DNA of 64,000 nt from Lichenostomus cassidix (taxonomy: Eukaryota; Chordata; Aves; Passeriformes; Meliphagidae). The first letter of the stretch is position 1, and each line of letters starts with the position of its first letter. A program made the position numbers and the translations under genes. The DNA lies in NCBI GenBank assembly GCA_008360975.2, contig CM039211.1:48234077-48298076 (forward strand), written 5' to 3'. The notes below the pieces were generated by a model. The model was not told the DNA's origin and ran no database searches. It saw only the letters and a list, made by a program, of their open reading frames with translations. Shown here in pieces: positions 13,801 through 24,859 of the stretch.

Positions 13801-16800
13801 TTGGGGGAATTGGGATTTTGTACCCAAGTGTGGAGATTTGGCCTGTAGACTGTGCCTCTCTAGTGGGTGTGCAGTGATGAGAGCATCTTGGTGTTTAGGT
13901 GCTTTCATTCCTCAAGTATCTCAGCTGTGATTGCAGCTGGGTTTTATTTGCTGAGCGCAGTCTGGAATGTAGCAACCTCTGGGAAAGGTCTAAGGAAATA
14001 ACTTCTGACATACCAGACCTGTCTTAGTATGAGATAGTTGACCTCTTCCTGTACTATCTTACAAGCACTCTACTGTCTGAAGAGTTTATTGGTTCAGGTA
14101 CTATGTCTTTAGCTGAGCTTCCAAGGTGTCATGTGCAGAATCATCTGAGATCAGGAATTAATCCATCACCAAATATAATGGAATGATTACTGTTTAGTCA
14201 TCCCACCATGTCAGTCTGGACAGAAGAGTAAAGGAGAACAAGAAGTGGCCTTCACACATACACAATTGGCCCATCAGGGTTTATGTGACGTCAAGAGCAA
14301 GGAAAGGATGACAGGAAAAGGAAAAAAAAAATATCAAAACCTATCAGCTCCTCAGATAGTGAATGATACCTAGTTTCAGATAATGAGGTGGAGGCATCTA
14401 AAATCAAGCGTTGAAGCATTCTCTTTACAAGAAACCAATATTTAAAATTATCCCAAGAGCAGTTAGATTTCCAAAGTACCTTATACAGATGATCATTCTG
14501 TCTATAATAAAATTTAGCTTTCGGAAGGTAAAACACCTAGTAAAACTCAAGGGGGAGAAAAAGCAAGGAGGTCTTTGTTGTTGTTTTGGGGGGAGCTTTT
14601 TTTTGAAGTATTGCAAAATTCATCATTTATGTGGATTGGCAGTATGGCTGAGAATTAGTAGGTAAAGGAACGTTTTAAGCTCTTTATATGCTCTCAAGGA
14701 AGTCCTTCTCATCATCTCTCATGTCCACGGCGTCTTAGTCCTGGACCAAAGTTTGTGTGTGGTGCTGTGAAACTGTGTATGTGATTGGAGCTGTACATAG
14801 AGTGCTTGGCATGCTTAAGTATTCAGGCAGATTTTAGCACAAAATCCCTCTCTTTCTTGAGGACTCCAAAAGGATGGGTACATTACCAATGAGAGATAGC
14901 ATGTCTGTATCATTTAGAGCTTCTCACAGTCCTAATACTGACAGTGAACAAGAGCTGCTATTTCATTAATGTTTTGCTGTGGTTCGTTTACTCTCACAGG
15001 AAATAAAGGCTTCTTTGCCCGATATAATAAACAATAAATATGGAAAGAAGGTCTTATTGTACTTGCTAAGTCCCAGAGATCCTGCACATTTTGTTCCAGA
15101 AATCATCACACTTCTGCAACAGGGAGATGGAAATGCCTATAGGTAACTCAGATGGACATTAAATTGTTTTCCCTAAAGAATTCATGCAACTTTCTGTCAT
15201 GATTTAATTTCAGCTTTTCTTCATAATAAATCTGAGTAGTGTAAATATATTTAAAAAATGCATAAGCATTATGAGATATGTTAATCTGTCCTGATTTTTT
15301 TCATGTTTTTTTTGGTTAAATTTCATATATGAGGATTGGTAACCAGCAATGTACTGGAGATCAACAGTTTACCCCTTTTGTGAAGGGCAAATATTGTGAC
15401 ACGTTCTGTGTGTAAGCTCACGTATCAAATTCAGTGAAGAAGAAAATTTGTAATATGCATTACTGGTGCTTTGGGTAGCATAAAAGTATATCACAAAATC
15501 TAGCAATAAAAAGTGGATATTGCTAATCTGATTTCATTCCTGGTATTGACCTTGATGCTTATCAGCTTTTGAAGAATGGGCAGTTTTAGATTACTAGTAA
15601 GCTATAGAAATACATCTCCATAACTGAGCTAACAAAATGAAAAAAAATGGTAAGTATCACTAACAAGGAGAAACTCTATGAGGTTTAGAGGCAGTCAGTT
15701 TTAAACACTTTATCATTCCATGTATTCTTACATTCTGTGTCCAACGTGTTTAATCATACATTAAACAGAGGGAACAATAACACCCATATTTTAATCTTGC
15801 ACTAATTTATGTCTCACATGGCACATACGATGTGAAATTTCTTGTTACTTGATGTGCATACAGTGCAAATCTTCTGCAGTAATGTGCTGTCTCTTTCACC
15901 AGTAAGAAGAATACTGATCTCCGTCGCCATGAACTCCTGGAAGCCATTTCCTCACCTTTGCTAGAATATTTGCAAGAACATACCCAAGAAGTAGTGATAG
16001 ACAAAGCTACCTTTGTCTTGGTTGCTGATATTTTAAGAACAGCTCTTGGTGATATCCAGCCTGCACTAGATGCAATTGCCAATTTAGCAGCAGAAGAGCT
16101 GGTTCCAGGTGGCCGTGATGGACAGGTAATGTACGGAAGACAATGTGCTGAGATCTTGCAGATCTTATATATATATATTACTAAGATGAGGTCTGGTCTT
16201 GTATTCCTTTATGTAAGAGATCAGCATACTGCCCTGATAGTACTCGTACATTAGATGTGATCCTGTTTTCTGATTTCAAGATTTCATAGTTTATTATTAG
16301 TGTATCTGGAGGGATGGTGGCTTGAGCCAGCATTTCATATGAGTTTTGGGGCAAGGTGCTTAATGATCTTGAATCGTCAGAACTGCTTTAAACACTTAGT
16401 GGGAAGGTAGCTGTTACACAGTTTCTCTTTCAATGTTATCAGTGTGCAATCAAGCACTTAGCAAAGTTTTATAGGTCATTTGACTGTTTACACTGAGAGG
16501 GATGGGATCTCTTAGCTTTCAGGTGTGCATATCTCCGTGCAAGGAAGGATCTTAGATAAGAGCTATATTTAAGATAGACATCCTCCAGATTTCCATACTT
16601 GTGGTTTATAACCGCTGTCTTTCCTCTTCTTTGATACACATTTTACAAAATTTTACCTGAATTACTTGTGTTTTCTCTGACTTTCTGGTGAATTTTCACT
16701 TGTGGAAATGTGAAAGATCCAGAAGCTTTGGCAGAGGCGGCCAGACCAGGAAATTTTGCTTACTAAGAACAAAGTCCAGCGGATGAAATGTTGATTGATA

Positions 16801-19800
16801 TATTTTATATTAATGAAAGTTAAATGTTACACAGAAGATGGTGAAAATTAAACTGGTGAATTTGAATGAGTAGCCAGAAACTTAAATCAAACTTGTTGAT
16901 ATTTGCATAGGTTATGACTTGGTGAATCAGTGTGATGTGGTGTCTGATGGCAGAGTGAATAAATCAAGCAGAAGTATTTATGGCCAGACATGCAACTACA
17001 TCTTGAAACAACATCACTAAATAATTTTGTTTTGGTTTGTCTATTCCCTTTAAAGCTTCACATTGCAGAACATCCGGCAGGCCATCTGGTTTTGAAGTGG
17101 TTAATAGAGCAAGATGAAAAAATGAGAGAGAGTGGAAAACAAGGTATGTTGGAAATACACCTTTATTTGATCAGGTTGAATTCAGAGTAATTGGCTATCT
17201 GACGTCAAATAAGATTGTTGCATTTATTTCTTTGAATATACTAGTATATGGAAAATTTAACATTATTGTTTCTATCTTTTTGCTGTTCTGACATGCTATA
17301 CAAACTGCATGCCAAGGGTATGTTTGCTTTTTTTGCAGTGCAAGGAGTGGTTGGGTTTTTTTCTCAGGGCTTTAATGTGTATTTGGGACAGAGTTCATTT
17401 CTGTGCTCAAAATGTCTTGATAGCTTTGCTAAATTACGTAGTAGTTTAAGGATAATAATAGAAACAGTAAAGTCTTTCTTACAGGAACCCCTGTTTCATT
17501 AATGCTTGTAAGCCAAGCTGTAATCTTTACTGTGTTCATTAATGCTGTTGAGCTAATGCTTTGTAACTGTTATTACAATAATTTGTGCACAAAAATAGGG
17601 CATCTTTGCTAGTTTATGTTCCATAAGGCAGATATTGGGCACAGATGTTCTCATCTTAATTTAGCTTTTAAACTTAGGTTATTACATAACTGTAAAATCT
17701 TTTGTTTGTATCACCCTATCCTAATAGTGATTACTTTTTCTCATACAAAAAGCTCAAAAATTAAAGCAGGTTGGTTGCAAAGTGTAATCTGAGGCAACTT
17801 CTCTGTGTGTAGTGGGTTTTATTCTATGTAGAATATTCAGATCTTGTTTAACTTTCTATTTCTTTTCTTGCTACATTCAGCCAGCATTTCCTTTAAAAAT
17901 GTTAGTTGTGCTTTATTAAGTGTTTCTGAAAGTAGGCTGTGTTCTGGCTTCTCAAGTAGATGATTGAAAATGTACAAAGGAAAAGTTATATGAGTGTCTT
18001 TCAGAGACTTGCCTGTCTGAAATAGTGATAGTAGTTTGGATTTATTTCTGTAAATTGTACAATTTCCAGTTCAATCACATGCTGTTCACTTTGATTTCCT
18101 CCAAAAAGTACCATTCAGAATTGTTGCTCTGAGTTTATTTAATTGGCATTAAGAGCCAATTGTTATCACATGGGGAACAAGTTGTATACAATCTGACCTG
18201 TCTTCAGGTGGAATTAAGATCTAAAGTGACAGTGAAAAATAGCTTTGGTGTTTGTTTGGAGGCTGGAGTTTGTTGGGGTTGCCTGGGGTTTTTTTGCATT
18301 GTTTACTGGTAAGTTCGCTCAGCATGCAAATTTTAAGAACATGCAAGTTCTTACAACTTTACAAGTTTACTTGTAATTCAGTTCTTTAAATTCCGCTGGG
18401 GCCTTGAAGTCAGCCTAAGTTCTCTGTTTTGCATATGTCATTAGTGTAATGAATCTGAAGTCAACTTAGGCTTTCAAAGCCACTGAAGAAATAGAGCCCT
18501 GGAGCATCAGTACAGTTGAAAAGGACAATATTTTTGTATCAGTAAAGGATTAGCTCTGAAACTTTAAGTAACTTCGGTTCAAATTCTTTTTCTTCAGTTG
18601 TAGTCAGATGTTTAAAAATGTAAAATTTTTCAACAGAGGTGTGTACTTACTTAGTATATTACATACAATGATCTTTTCAACCAGAATGATTCTGTGATTC
18701 TTGCCAAGTTCTATCTTTAGACTGGATGCCTTCTCTAAGATACTAATAGCCTTCCATACCATTTTTTGAAAAACAAACAATTTTTCATACTTTGTACTAG
18801 TAAACTGTCACACAGTGCTGCTGTTGTCTAACAAATTCCAAGCAGTACTTGGAAGTTGAATATCTATAAAGGTCTGCATTGCATTGAACAGTGCAATGTT
18901 CCTCCTCTTTTGAGGGAGCAAACTTTGTGAATACTTGAGGACCAAAAACTATTTGATAAAATTGCAACTTCAGAGAACTTTACTCAGGCTTTTTGTAGAA
19001 ACAAATTGTCTCATTATTTTCTTCCCCTGCTTCTTTCTCATATTTTACAGTTTGCTTTGGAAGAACACTGGTGGAACGTGTTGGTATTGAGAATCTGAAG
19101 ACCTGGGCAGAAGTAAATCGAGGTGCCATTATTCTTTGTTGGTATGTAAGGCATGTGGCTGCTTCTTACAGCCATGATTACATTGTTAATTTCTTGGTTA
19201 CAATAAGGAAACATCAGTTGAAATTTCTGCCAACAAAATTCAATGTGTGCTATCTTTAGTGCAGCTGGCGAGTCTCCAATGAAACAGGAAAATGGAAAAA
19301 TTCAAACCAGAGTTTTCACAGATTGTTCCTTGAGCTCCATCTTTTCTAGTGTTAGGAAGCCGCTCAATATCACAAAATCTGAATATTAAAAACAAGATTA
19401 TTTTTAAAATTATGCCTACCTTGTTTTGTTTTACAAGCACAGAACCTTCAAAAGCAGTCCACAAATAGCTACATTAAAATAATTAACTCTAAAATACCTG
19501 GGACTGGTGGCAGCACACAAAAATGTGGAAGTTGTTTTGTTTTGTTTGTTTTGGTAAATTACCGCTTTGTGTTGATGCCTGAATTGCAAAGCCTGACAAA
19601 TTCTCATACTGAAGTAGAGAAGTTTTTGGTAGAGACCACATGTAAGAATAGACTTTGCAAAGGCCTGTAATGAGCTGACTTACTCATGACTTTGAAGCAG
19701 TGGACCATGCACCTAGTGAGATCAAAAACACTCCACAGGAATCAGATTATTGTTAACATTTTGTTTTATCAAATGTGAACTACTGTGTTAATCATCGCTG

Positions 19801-22800
19801 CTTTTGCTTTGTAGCTACCTGTCAGTACCAGGTCATAGAAACCCAAGGTTTTGTCCTATCACCCGAAGTATCTGGTCTTTGTTCTGGAGCTTCTGTGTCA
19901 GCCTTTCCCTGCTTGCACTTGATAAAAACTTCCACTGAACCAAAATCAGCAAACAATTCAAACAGGCAACATCCTTTTGAAAAGTAAATCCCCTGATCTC
20001 TTTTTTCTGCTCCACTTTTCTCTCTCCTAAAGTTACTTTAGACTCCTTGCTGTTTGCTTTCCGTCTCTGGTCTTTACCAGTTTAGGGTAGGGCTGCTTTG
20101 ATGTTCATGCTCTTTTGCAAGGTGAATCAAAAGCCATTTTCACTTGTGTTAGTTAATCTGAGTTTAATTCTGAATTTGTTTAGTCATTATCATTCAGATC
20201 ACTAGTAAGAAGAGTTGGTAGTAGAAGAGAGTTGCAATCCAGATACAAAACCAGGTCACACAACATCTTACTAGTCAAGTGTATCTGGCTGTTAAGATTG
20301 TTCAGCTGCCAAAATGATAATGCTCTTTCTTTCCCTCTTGTAACAGGCGTTTAGAATTCAACAGATGCATCTAATGCCTTTAAGTTATCTGATCTGTGCA
20401 CAGATGTACAGTGAAGTTTTGTTAGAAAGTCTTTATTCACTGACGCTGTATTAATGCTTGGTCGTTCTTCCTTTAAGTCAAAGCGGAACAGATTCATTTA
20501 ACGTGTGGTTTAGCTGATGTGTGTAATAAGTTGTTGAGACTGTCCAAATAAAGTTGCAAAGTAAATTAATAGATTTTCCCCCCATATTTAACACTTTAAT
20601 AACTGTTACTGTGATTACTGTGACAAGAGTCTTTTAATAGATGTTGAAGTTGTAGAAATAAAACAGGAAATTAGTAATTGCTTATTAGAAGAAACTAGCA
20701 CAGTAGTGGTGTATTTTGTGGAAAAGTCTCTGAGAAATGGCAGTCTTTCTCCTTCTCTGCTATTACTTATGTCGCTACAAGGTGGGGCCTTGACAAGTGT
20801 CCTTTGTTACCAAGCAGGGGATCATACCTTGCAGACTGCCAGTATTTTCACACATACCGAAAATTACCTAACAGGAAAGAGAGAAAAAGGTATATTTTAG
20901 GAGTCTTTGTTTGTTTGATGGAATTCTGTTGGTAGATTTTTGGTTTATTTCTCTTAAATCTAAATCCTTTGGAGAGTAAACTTCTCCTGATGATTTTTTT
21001 GGCATGATGTCCTTTTGTCTAGGCAGCTGAGAGCACACAATCATAACCATCTCCTTTTGGTCCATTTCTTCTGACACCTGCTTCCCTCACTTACATATAG
21101 TAATTAATTGTATTTTTGTGTAACTGCATGCACTGAAGTAAAGAGATTAACTAAAACATACAGCTCTAAATGATTAATTTAGTCTGGTATAAAGTAATTG
21201 CAGGGGGATTTTTACATAAAATAATTGTTGAGTTTTTAAAAACCTTCTTGTTTAAAAAACCCAGATACTTCTTTTGTCGTAGAGTTTCAGATCCCTCAGA
21301 GAGAGGTAATTTTCAGATAATGCCAGATCCTCCTAAAGCCATGATTGATTTTTGTTTTGTTGTTGGCTTTTGGATGCCATCTGTCACATATGTGCAGATC
21401 TGAAAATCAGAATTACTCAGTGAGTCTGTTTGAAGATTTTTGGCTATTTAGTCATTTAAGCTTATTTGTCAGTTTTAAGCAATCACTGTATGTGCTTGGC
21501 TTCTCAGTAACCTGGTATCCTCTGGACCTTCTCCTTTCCTTCCCCTATGTGCTTTTAATTTGATTTTTATAAAAATACCTGGGGCCTGGTTCTGATGTAG
21601 TACTATTTTGAAGAGCCCTAAGGTAATGAGAGGAGCCTCTGCAAATTCACAGTCCAGACTAGTGTATTAAGCGTTGTAAGTACTTGAATGTCATAGATGC
21701 TGGTCTATTTAAGTTCCTATATATGACCTCTCCTGTATATTTTTTTAATTTGTAAATGATGTGTTACATCAGGGTTGAAAATGGGTAAGAACATAGTTCA
21801 TCAAATTTGTTACTGACTTCCTTTATTTCTGTATTCTGTGGAAGTTACATGTTATATCCACAGAAAGTGTAGGTATTGGCTTTCTAGACCTTATGAGAAG
21901 TTACGGAATAATAATTTAAAAATACCCCACTATGTTCACTATGTTGGTCTTTTGGCTGTGTTATCAAATGTGCAGGTGTTCCATATTAAGAGTGGTGTCT
22001 TGACATACCTGTGGTTGCTATGAGTTTGAAAGCAGCTTTACATGTATAGGTATTACCAGTTGACATTCATTTTTAGAAATACGTAAAATGCAGTATAAAA
22101 TACATAAAAGCAAAGTGGCTTGCTCCTTTGTGTTCTCCTTGTCTCTGGTGATGAATGAAACATACATAACTCTCCATGTTAATTGCCAGTGTGCTCAGTA
22201 CATCCTTTGTCAGGATTCTTGACTTTCTTGGTTTTATCAGGGGTACACGACTCATAGAAGAGATGAAAAAGTATCACCCTTAGCTGTGTTGAATTCAGTT
22301 TTAAAGAAGACCTCTTGATTAAATGGTGCTGTTACAGGTAAAAGTGTAACACAGTTCGCTGCTAAATGTTGTTAGTCATAGTCATGGAAATAAATCTGGG
22401 AACTGAGTAGCTGAAAGTAGTGGCGTTGCCACATGGGCATCCAGTACTTTTCTGCCTATGGTGTTGCCATCCAGCACAGGAGTTGGAGTCCTAAAGGAAC
22501 CAAAATTTAAATCTCATTTTAAGCTACATTAATTCCTTTGTGTCTTAGTTCAGTTTGCCATGTCCAATCCTTGTTTAAAAAGTAGGTAAGAAACAAACTT
22601 TTAGGTAGATGCAGATTTGGGAGCTGTTTGGAAGAATCCTGGAGATTGTAAGGACTTGCAGTATTGTGCAGCCTGCTTCACATCAGCACATGGGTGTTAA
22701 AATTTGATTCCAGTCTTAGTTTATTTGTGTGTCAAACTTGTAATTCTGACCTGGTTTCCACACCATGGCTGTAGAAGACAATTTTTTAAACAGTTTTGAC

Positions 22801-23875
22801 TCATCATTTTGAAGTAGCAAATGAGGTCTGCCATTAACTCTACAGATCTTGTATTTCAATTCAAGAACATTTAACTGAAGAAAGGGAGAAGGACAGTCAC
22901 TACTAAGCTGATAGTATTTTACAGCTTATGATGAATTTCTTTGTTTCTGAGGAAGAGAATTTAATCTGGGAAATCTGGTTTGTTTCCCAAAAGTAGTATC
23001 TAAAAGAAGAACAGAACTGGTAAGGCTCCATAGTCCTGCACTATATGGAACATGCAAGTATAATGGTGAAGGTACTTGATGTATATTAGATGTACTTCAC
23101 TGCATTCACTTTAAGGACCCCCTGTGACAAGAGAGGTATCTGCAGCTGGAGTGAGTTCAATGAAGGGTGACCTGAAGGAGAGGCTGTGGGGCCCAGGCTG
23201 TTTCAGCTGGGATAAGGGGTAGCTTGTGGGCTTTCAGCAAGCATCCCTGGCTCTAGTGGAATGAATGAAGGAGAGCTGGTCCCTTCACAGCAGTGCATGC
23301 ATGAGTAGAGAGCAAGAGGCAGTGGCACAAGCTGAAACACAAGAGGCAGAAGCTCGAAGTAAGGAGAAGCCTTTTGCCCGTGATGGTGCAGCAGTGGGAC
23401 TGGACCCAGGGAATGTGGATTGTCTTCAGCCTGGCATGTTTCAAGCCCAGACTGGGTGAAAGAAACCCTGAACAGCTGGGTCTGACCCAGTGTTTGAACA
23501 TGCTCTGAATGGAGATCAGCAGTTCCCTGCAGATTGATTTATTCTCTGTTGGTTGTGTTCTGACTTGGTTTTTCATACCTTCTGGAGTGTTTTATGTCTT
23601 TTTGATAATAGGAGTATGTGGTAGCAACTAGCTTGAACTATATTCTTCCTAAATAGTTACTGTTTCCCTATATGGACAGCTCCTTTTTCTTTGATATGCA
23701 TGCTGACCTTTGGCATCCTTCATTTTTTTTTCCTGTGTCTTGCAGCCTTCTCCGGAGCACTGATGAAAAGGTGGCAAGCACAGTCAAAAAAGGACTGAAA
23801 AAGCTCATCCCAAAGCTGAAGCAGAATAAAAATGTAAAAGGAATGGAAGCATTACTGGAGAAATTGACTTCCTAG
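1659..23875 (+). CDS. PUM3: PUM3 (Puf-A / KIAA0020), spliced gene, 5' end missing
   Basis: Pumilio-family RNA-binding protein of the nucleolus. By family knowledge (human Puf-A, yeast Puf6) it has eleven Puf repeats in an L shape, binds structured nucleic acid, and works in large-subunit rRNA processing. Sixteen exons join in one frame into 604 visible complete residues: 1659-1841, 3651-3780, 4545-4620, 5327-5420, 5632-5698, 6231-6405, 8059-8162, 8651-8729, 10401-10499, 11557-11610, 13114-13194, 15000-15142, 15903-16125, 17056-17143, 19051-19141, 23746-23875. All introns are GT-AG. The first about 100 residues are Lys-rich and disordered (nuclear/nucleolar targeting likely). Repeat-like helical blocks follow, e.g. 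FAHDSTRVIQCFIQYGN, YSRNIVKKFLMYG, HSLVHKVFLDFF, HTHDGARVAMHCLWHG, NKYGKKVLLYLLSPRD, HIAEHPAGHLVLKWLIEQD and EVNRGAIILC. The stop is TAG at 23873-23875. The start codon and about 28 residues (by memory of the human protein, 648 aa) lie upstream. No frameshift is seen, so the gene looks functional. It is convergent with KCNV2. Confidence 0.96.
3651..3780 (+). CDS. PUM3: PUM3 coding exon
   Basis: Acceptor GGGTCAG, donor GTAATG. Encodes SKKPKWSDFKKKRKELKQ followed by NDKSNYDIIVKSKQIWESVR. This is the basic stretch and the first helix leading into the Puf domain. Ends two bases into an Arg codon. Confidence 0.94.
4545..4620 (+). CDS. PUM3: PUM3 coding exon
   Basis: Acceptor GCTTTCAG, donor GTAAGA. 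Encodes KKCDKEKREKLMHELQKLL then HGKIKN. Its first base completes the Arg codon from the previous exon. Ends on a full codon. Confidence 0.94.
5327..5420 (+). CDS. PUM3: PUM3 coding exon (first clear Puf repeat)
   Basis: Acceptor CCCTTAG, donor GTACTT. Encodes LAFAHDSTRVIQCFIQYGN then EKQRQETFEELK. The HDSTRVIQC helix is the RNA-facing helix of an N-terminal Puf repeat. Confidence 0.95.
5632..5698 (+). CDS. PUM3: PUM3 coding exon
   Basis: Acceptor CTTCTAG, donor GG|GTGAGT. Encodes SLVELSKSKYSRNIVKKFLM then YG. The exon ends two bases into the Gly codon, completed by the next exon. Confidence 0.94.
6231..6405 (+). CDS. PUM3: PUM3 coding exon
   Basis: Acceptor AAAACAG, donor AAG|GTGGTG (weak but in the expected phase). 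Encodes TKAQVAEIIKSFKGHVKKML then RHAEASAVVEYAYNDKAIL and the NMLTEELYGNTFQVYK segment. Confidence 0.95.
8059..8162 (+). CDS. PUM3: PUM3 coding exon
   Basis: Acceptor CATTTTAG, donor AA|GTAAGG. Encodes TPAAPTLDKVLEAQPEKTEA then ILDEMKQILTPMAQ. The last two bases start a Lys codon completed by A of the next exon. Confidence 0.94.
8651..8729 (+). CDS. PUM3: PUM3 coding exon
   Basis: Acceptor AAATACAG, donor TCT|GTAAGT. Encodes EAVIKHSLVHKVFLDFFTYA then LPKQRS, a Puf repeat helix pair. Confidence 0.94.
10401..10499 (+). CDS. PUM3: PUM3 coding exon
   Basis: Acceptor TTCCCCAG, donor AAG|GTAATG. Thirty-three full codons: EMIEAIREAVIYLAHTHDGA then RVAMHCLWHGTPK. Confidence 0.95.
11557..11610 (+). 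CDS. PUM3: PUM3 coding exon (54 bp)
   Basis: Acceptor GGGATAG, donor ACG|GTGAGT. Eighteen codons: DRKVIVKTMKTYIEKIAT. A short symmetric exon, but conserved in sequence with human PUM3. Confidence 0.94.
13114..13194 (+). CDS. PUM3: PUM3 coding exon
   Basis: Acceptor CTTTGCAG, donor TCA|GTAAGT. Twenty-seven codons: GEFSHLVLLAAFDCIDDTKL then VKQLIIS. Confidence 0.95.
15000..15142 (+). CDS. PUM3: PUM3 coding exon
   Basis: Acceptor CTCACAG, donor AG|GTAACT. Encodes EIKASLPDIINNKYGKKVLL then YLLSPRDPAHFVPEIITLL and QQGDGNAY. NKYGKKVLLYLL is a classic Puf repeat helix. Confidence 0.95.
15903..16125 (+). CDS. PUM3: PUM3 coding exon (largest, 223 bp)
   Basis: Acceptor TTTCACCAG, donor CAG|GTAATG. 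Its first base completes a Ser codon. Encodes KKNTDLRRHELLEAISSPLL, then EYLQEHTQEVVIDKATFVLV and the ADILRTALGDIQPALDAIAN helices, ending GGRDGQ. Confidence 0.95.
17056..17143 (+). CDS. PUM3: PUM3 coding exon
   Basis: Acceptor TTTAAAG, donor G|GTATGT. Encodes LHIAEHPAGHLVLKWLIEQD then EKMRESGKQ. The HPAGHLVLKWLI helix is near-identical to human PUM3. Confidence 0.95.
19051..19141 (+). CDS. PUM3: PUM3 coding exon
   Basis: Acceptor TTTTACAG, donor TG|GTATGT. Encodes CFGRTLVERVGIENLKTWAE then VNRGAIILC. NRGAIIL is the last recognisable Puf-type helix. Confidence 0.95.
19142..23745 (+). other. Large last PUM3 intron
   Basis: At 4.6 kb this is the longest visible intron. It holds a decayed CR1 fragment near its 3' end (23185-23500). 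The rest is AT-rich sequence with no feature I can recognise. Confidence 0.6.
23185..23500 (+). mobile_element. Decayed CR1 LINE fragment
   Basis: Scattered CR1 3'-region landmarks stand in the right order: 'GAGAGCAAGAGGCAGTGGCA' near 23308 followed by 'AGCTGAAACACAAGAGGCAG', then a 'GTGGATTGTCTTCAGCCTGG' segment. The copy is heavily diverged and lacks a clear 3' octamer tail. It sits in the last PUM3 intron, 250 bases before the final exon. Boundaries are approximate. Confidence 0.6.
23746..23875 (+). CDS. PUM3: PUM3 last coding exon with stop
   Basis: Acceptor TCTTGCAG after a 4.6-kb intron. Encodes LLRSTDEKVASTVKKGLKKL then IPKLKQNKNVKGMEALLEKL and TS, with stop TAG at 23873-23875. The Lys-rich C-terminal helix matches the human C-terminus in spacing (LLEKL-S/T end). 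Confidence 0.95.
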
Positions 23876-23977
23876 TGTAAATGAACCTAAAATTATTATT
23901 TACATCAATGCAATCAACTGAGATTTGATAAGATTTTGCACCATGGTTGTTTTAAGAAACAGTGTATGCATTTGTAT

Positions 23978-23983
23978 ATTAAA
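23978..23983 (+). terminator. PUM3: Probable PUM3 poly(A) signal ATTAAA
   Basis: ATTAAA, the commonest variant hexamer, lies about 100 bases after the stop codon. TTGTCATTGTACTC follows about 15-30 bases later as a possible U/GU-rich downstream element. No canonical AATAAA was noticed closer to the stop. The inferred 3' UTR is about 130 bases. Confidence 0.5.
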
Positions 23984-24859
23984 TAATTTCTAAAACATCT
24001 TGTCATTGTACTCATTCTGTTCTATGCAGTAGAAAATTCTTCTCAGAGATGGAAATCTCAAGATTTAAGAGCTAGTGGAAAGTTCTGAACACATAATTAA
24101 GGAGTTCAATCCTTCCTGATAACTTCCACAAAAATGTTTTAAGTCTTGTTAAAATTTACATACATGTTGTCATAGTTACCATAGAAATACAGGCATCTGT
24201 TGTGGACATACTGCATATGGGAAAATATATTTGTCTTAATCCCCTTCCCTCCTGGTTCCCACAAAAAAACCAAAACAAAACAGGAAGACTACTCAAGTCC
24301 CTTTCTTACCCTGTGGTGGAGGCTATCATCTCTAGGAACTAACAAGAATAGAATGAAAAGTGTCTCTGACTTTTTTCAGTGAGCAGCTGACTGTTTCAGT
24401 GGACCACAGTTTGATTTTGTTTCATTCAACTCTTCTAAGTACACACTTTCAAGCCCTAATATACCCAAGGTTTTTTTTTCCTTGTTGTAATGGCGGGGGG
24501 ATTAATTTACTTCTGCATGGTATCAAATCCGTATCCTATTGATTTTTCTCGTACCTTATTTTGATCTAGAAAAATGAAGCCAATATTTTATTTTCTCCAT
24601 TTAGAGCAAAATCCAAAACTTCCTTCATAGGGCATTCATAGAACATTGACCATGCTGGTGCTCAATGCCATGCTGATAGACTGATCCAAGCAGAGAACCA
24701 GGTTGATTAAATCTCCAGGTGCTGGAGTCACTCTTTACTGTTGCTTAGCTTGACAAGATGAGGCACCATTTGTAAAGGCAGATAGTTAGGCATTACTTCT
24801 AAGATAACAGCTTCCTCAACATGAACTGCAATGCAGCTACCAGTGGTTGGTTGCCAGTG

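Larger units (their letters stand above)
1842..19050 (+). other. PUM3 introns between visible exons 1 and 15
   Basis: The introns range from about 210 bases (5421-5631) to about 1.9 kb. The longer ones (1842-3650, 6406-8058, 8730-10400, 11611-13113, 13195-14999, 17144-19050) are AT-rich. I see only short AT runs (e.g. around 12276-12291 and 16166-16178), poly-T tracts, and no recognisable mobile element, RNA gene or extra exon. Open frames inside them lack homology I can recognise. Confidence 0.6.
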
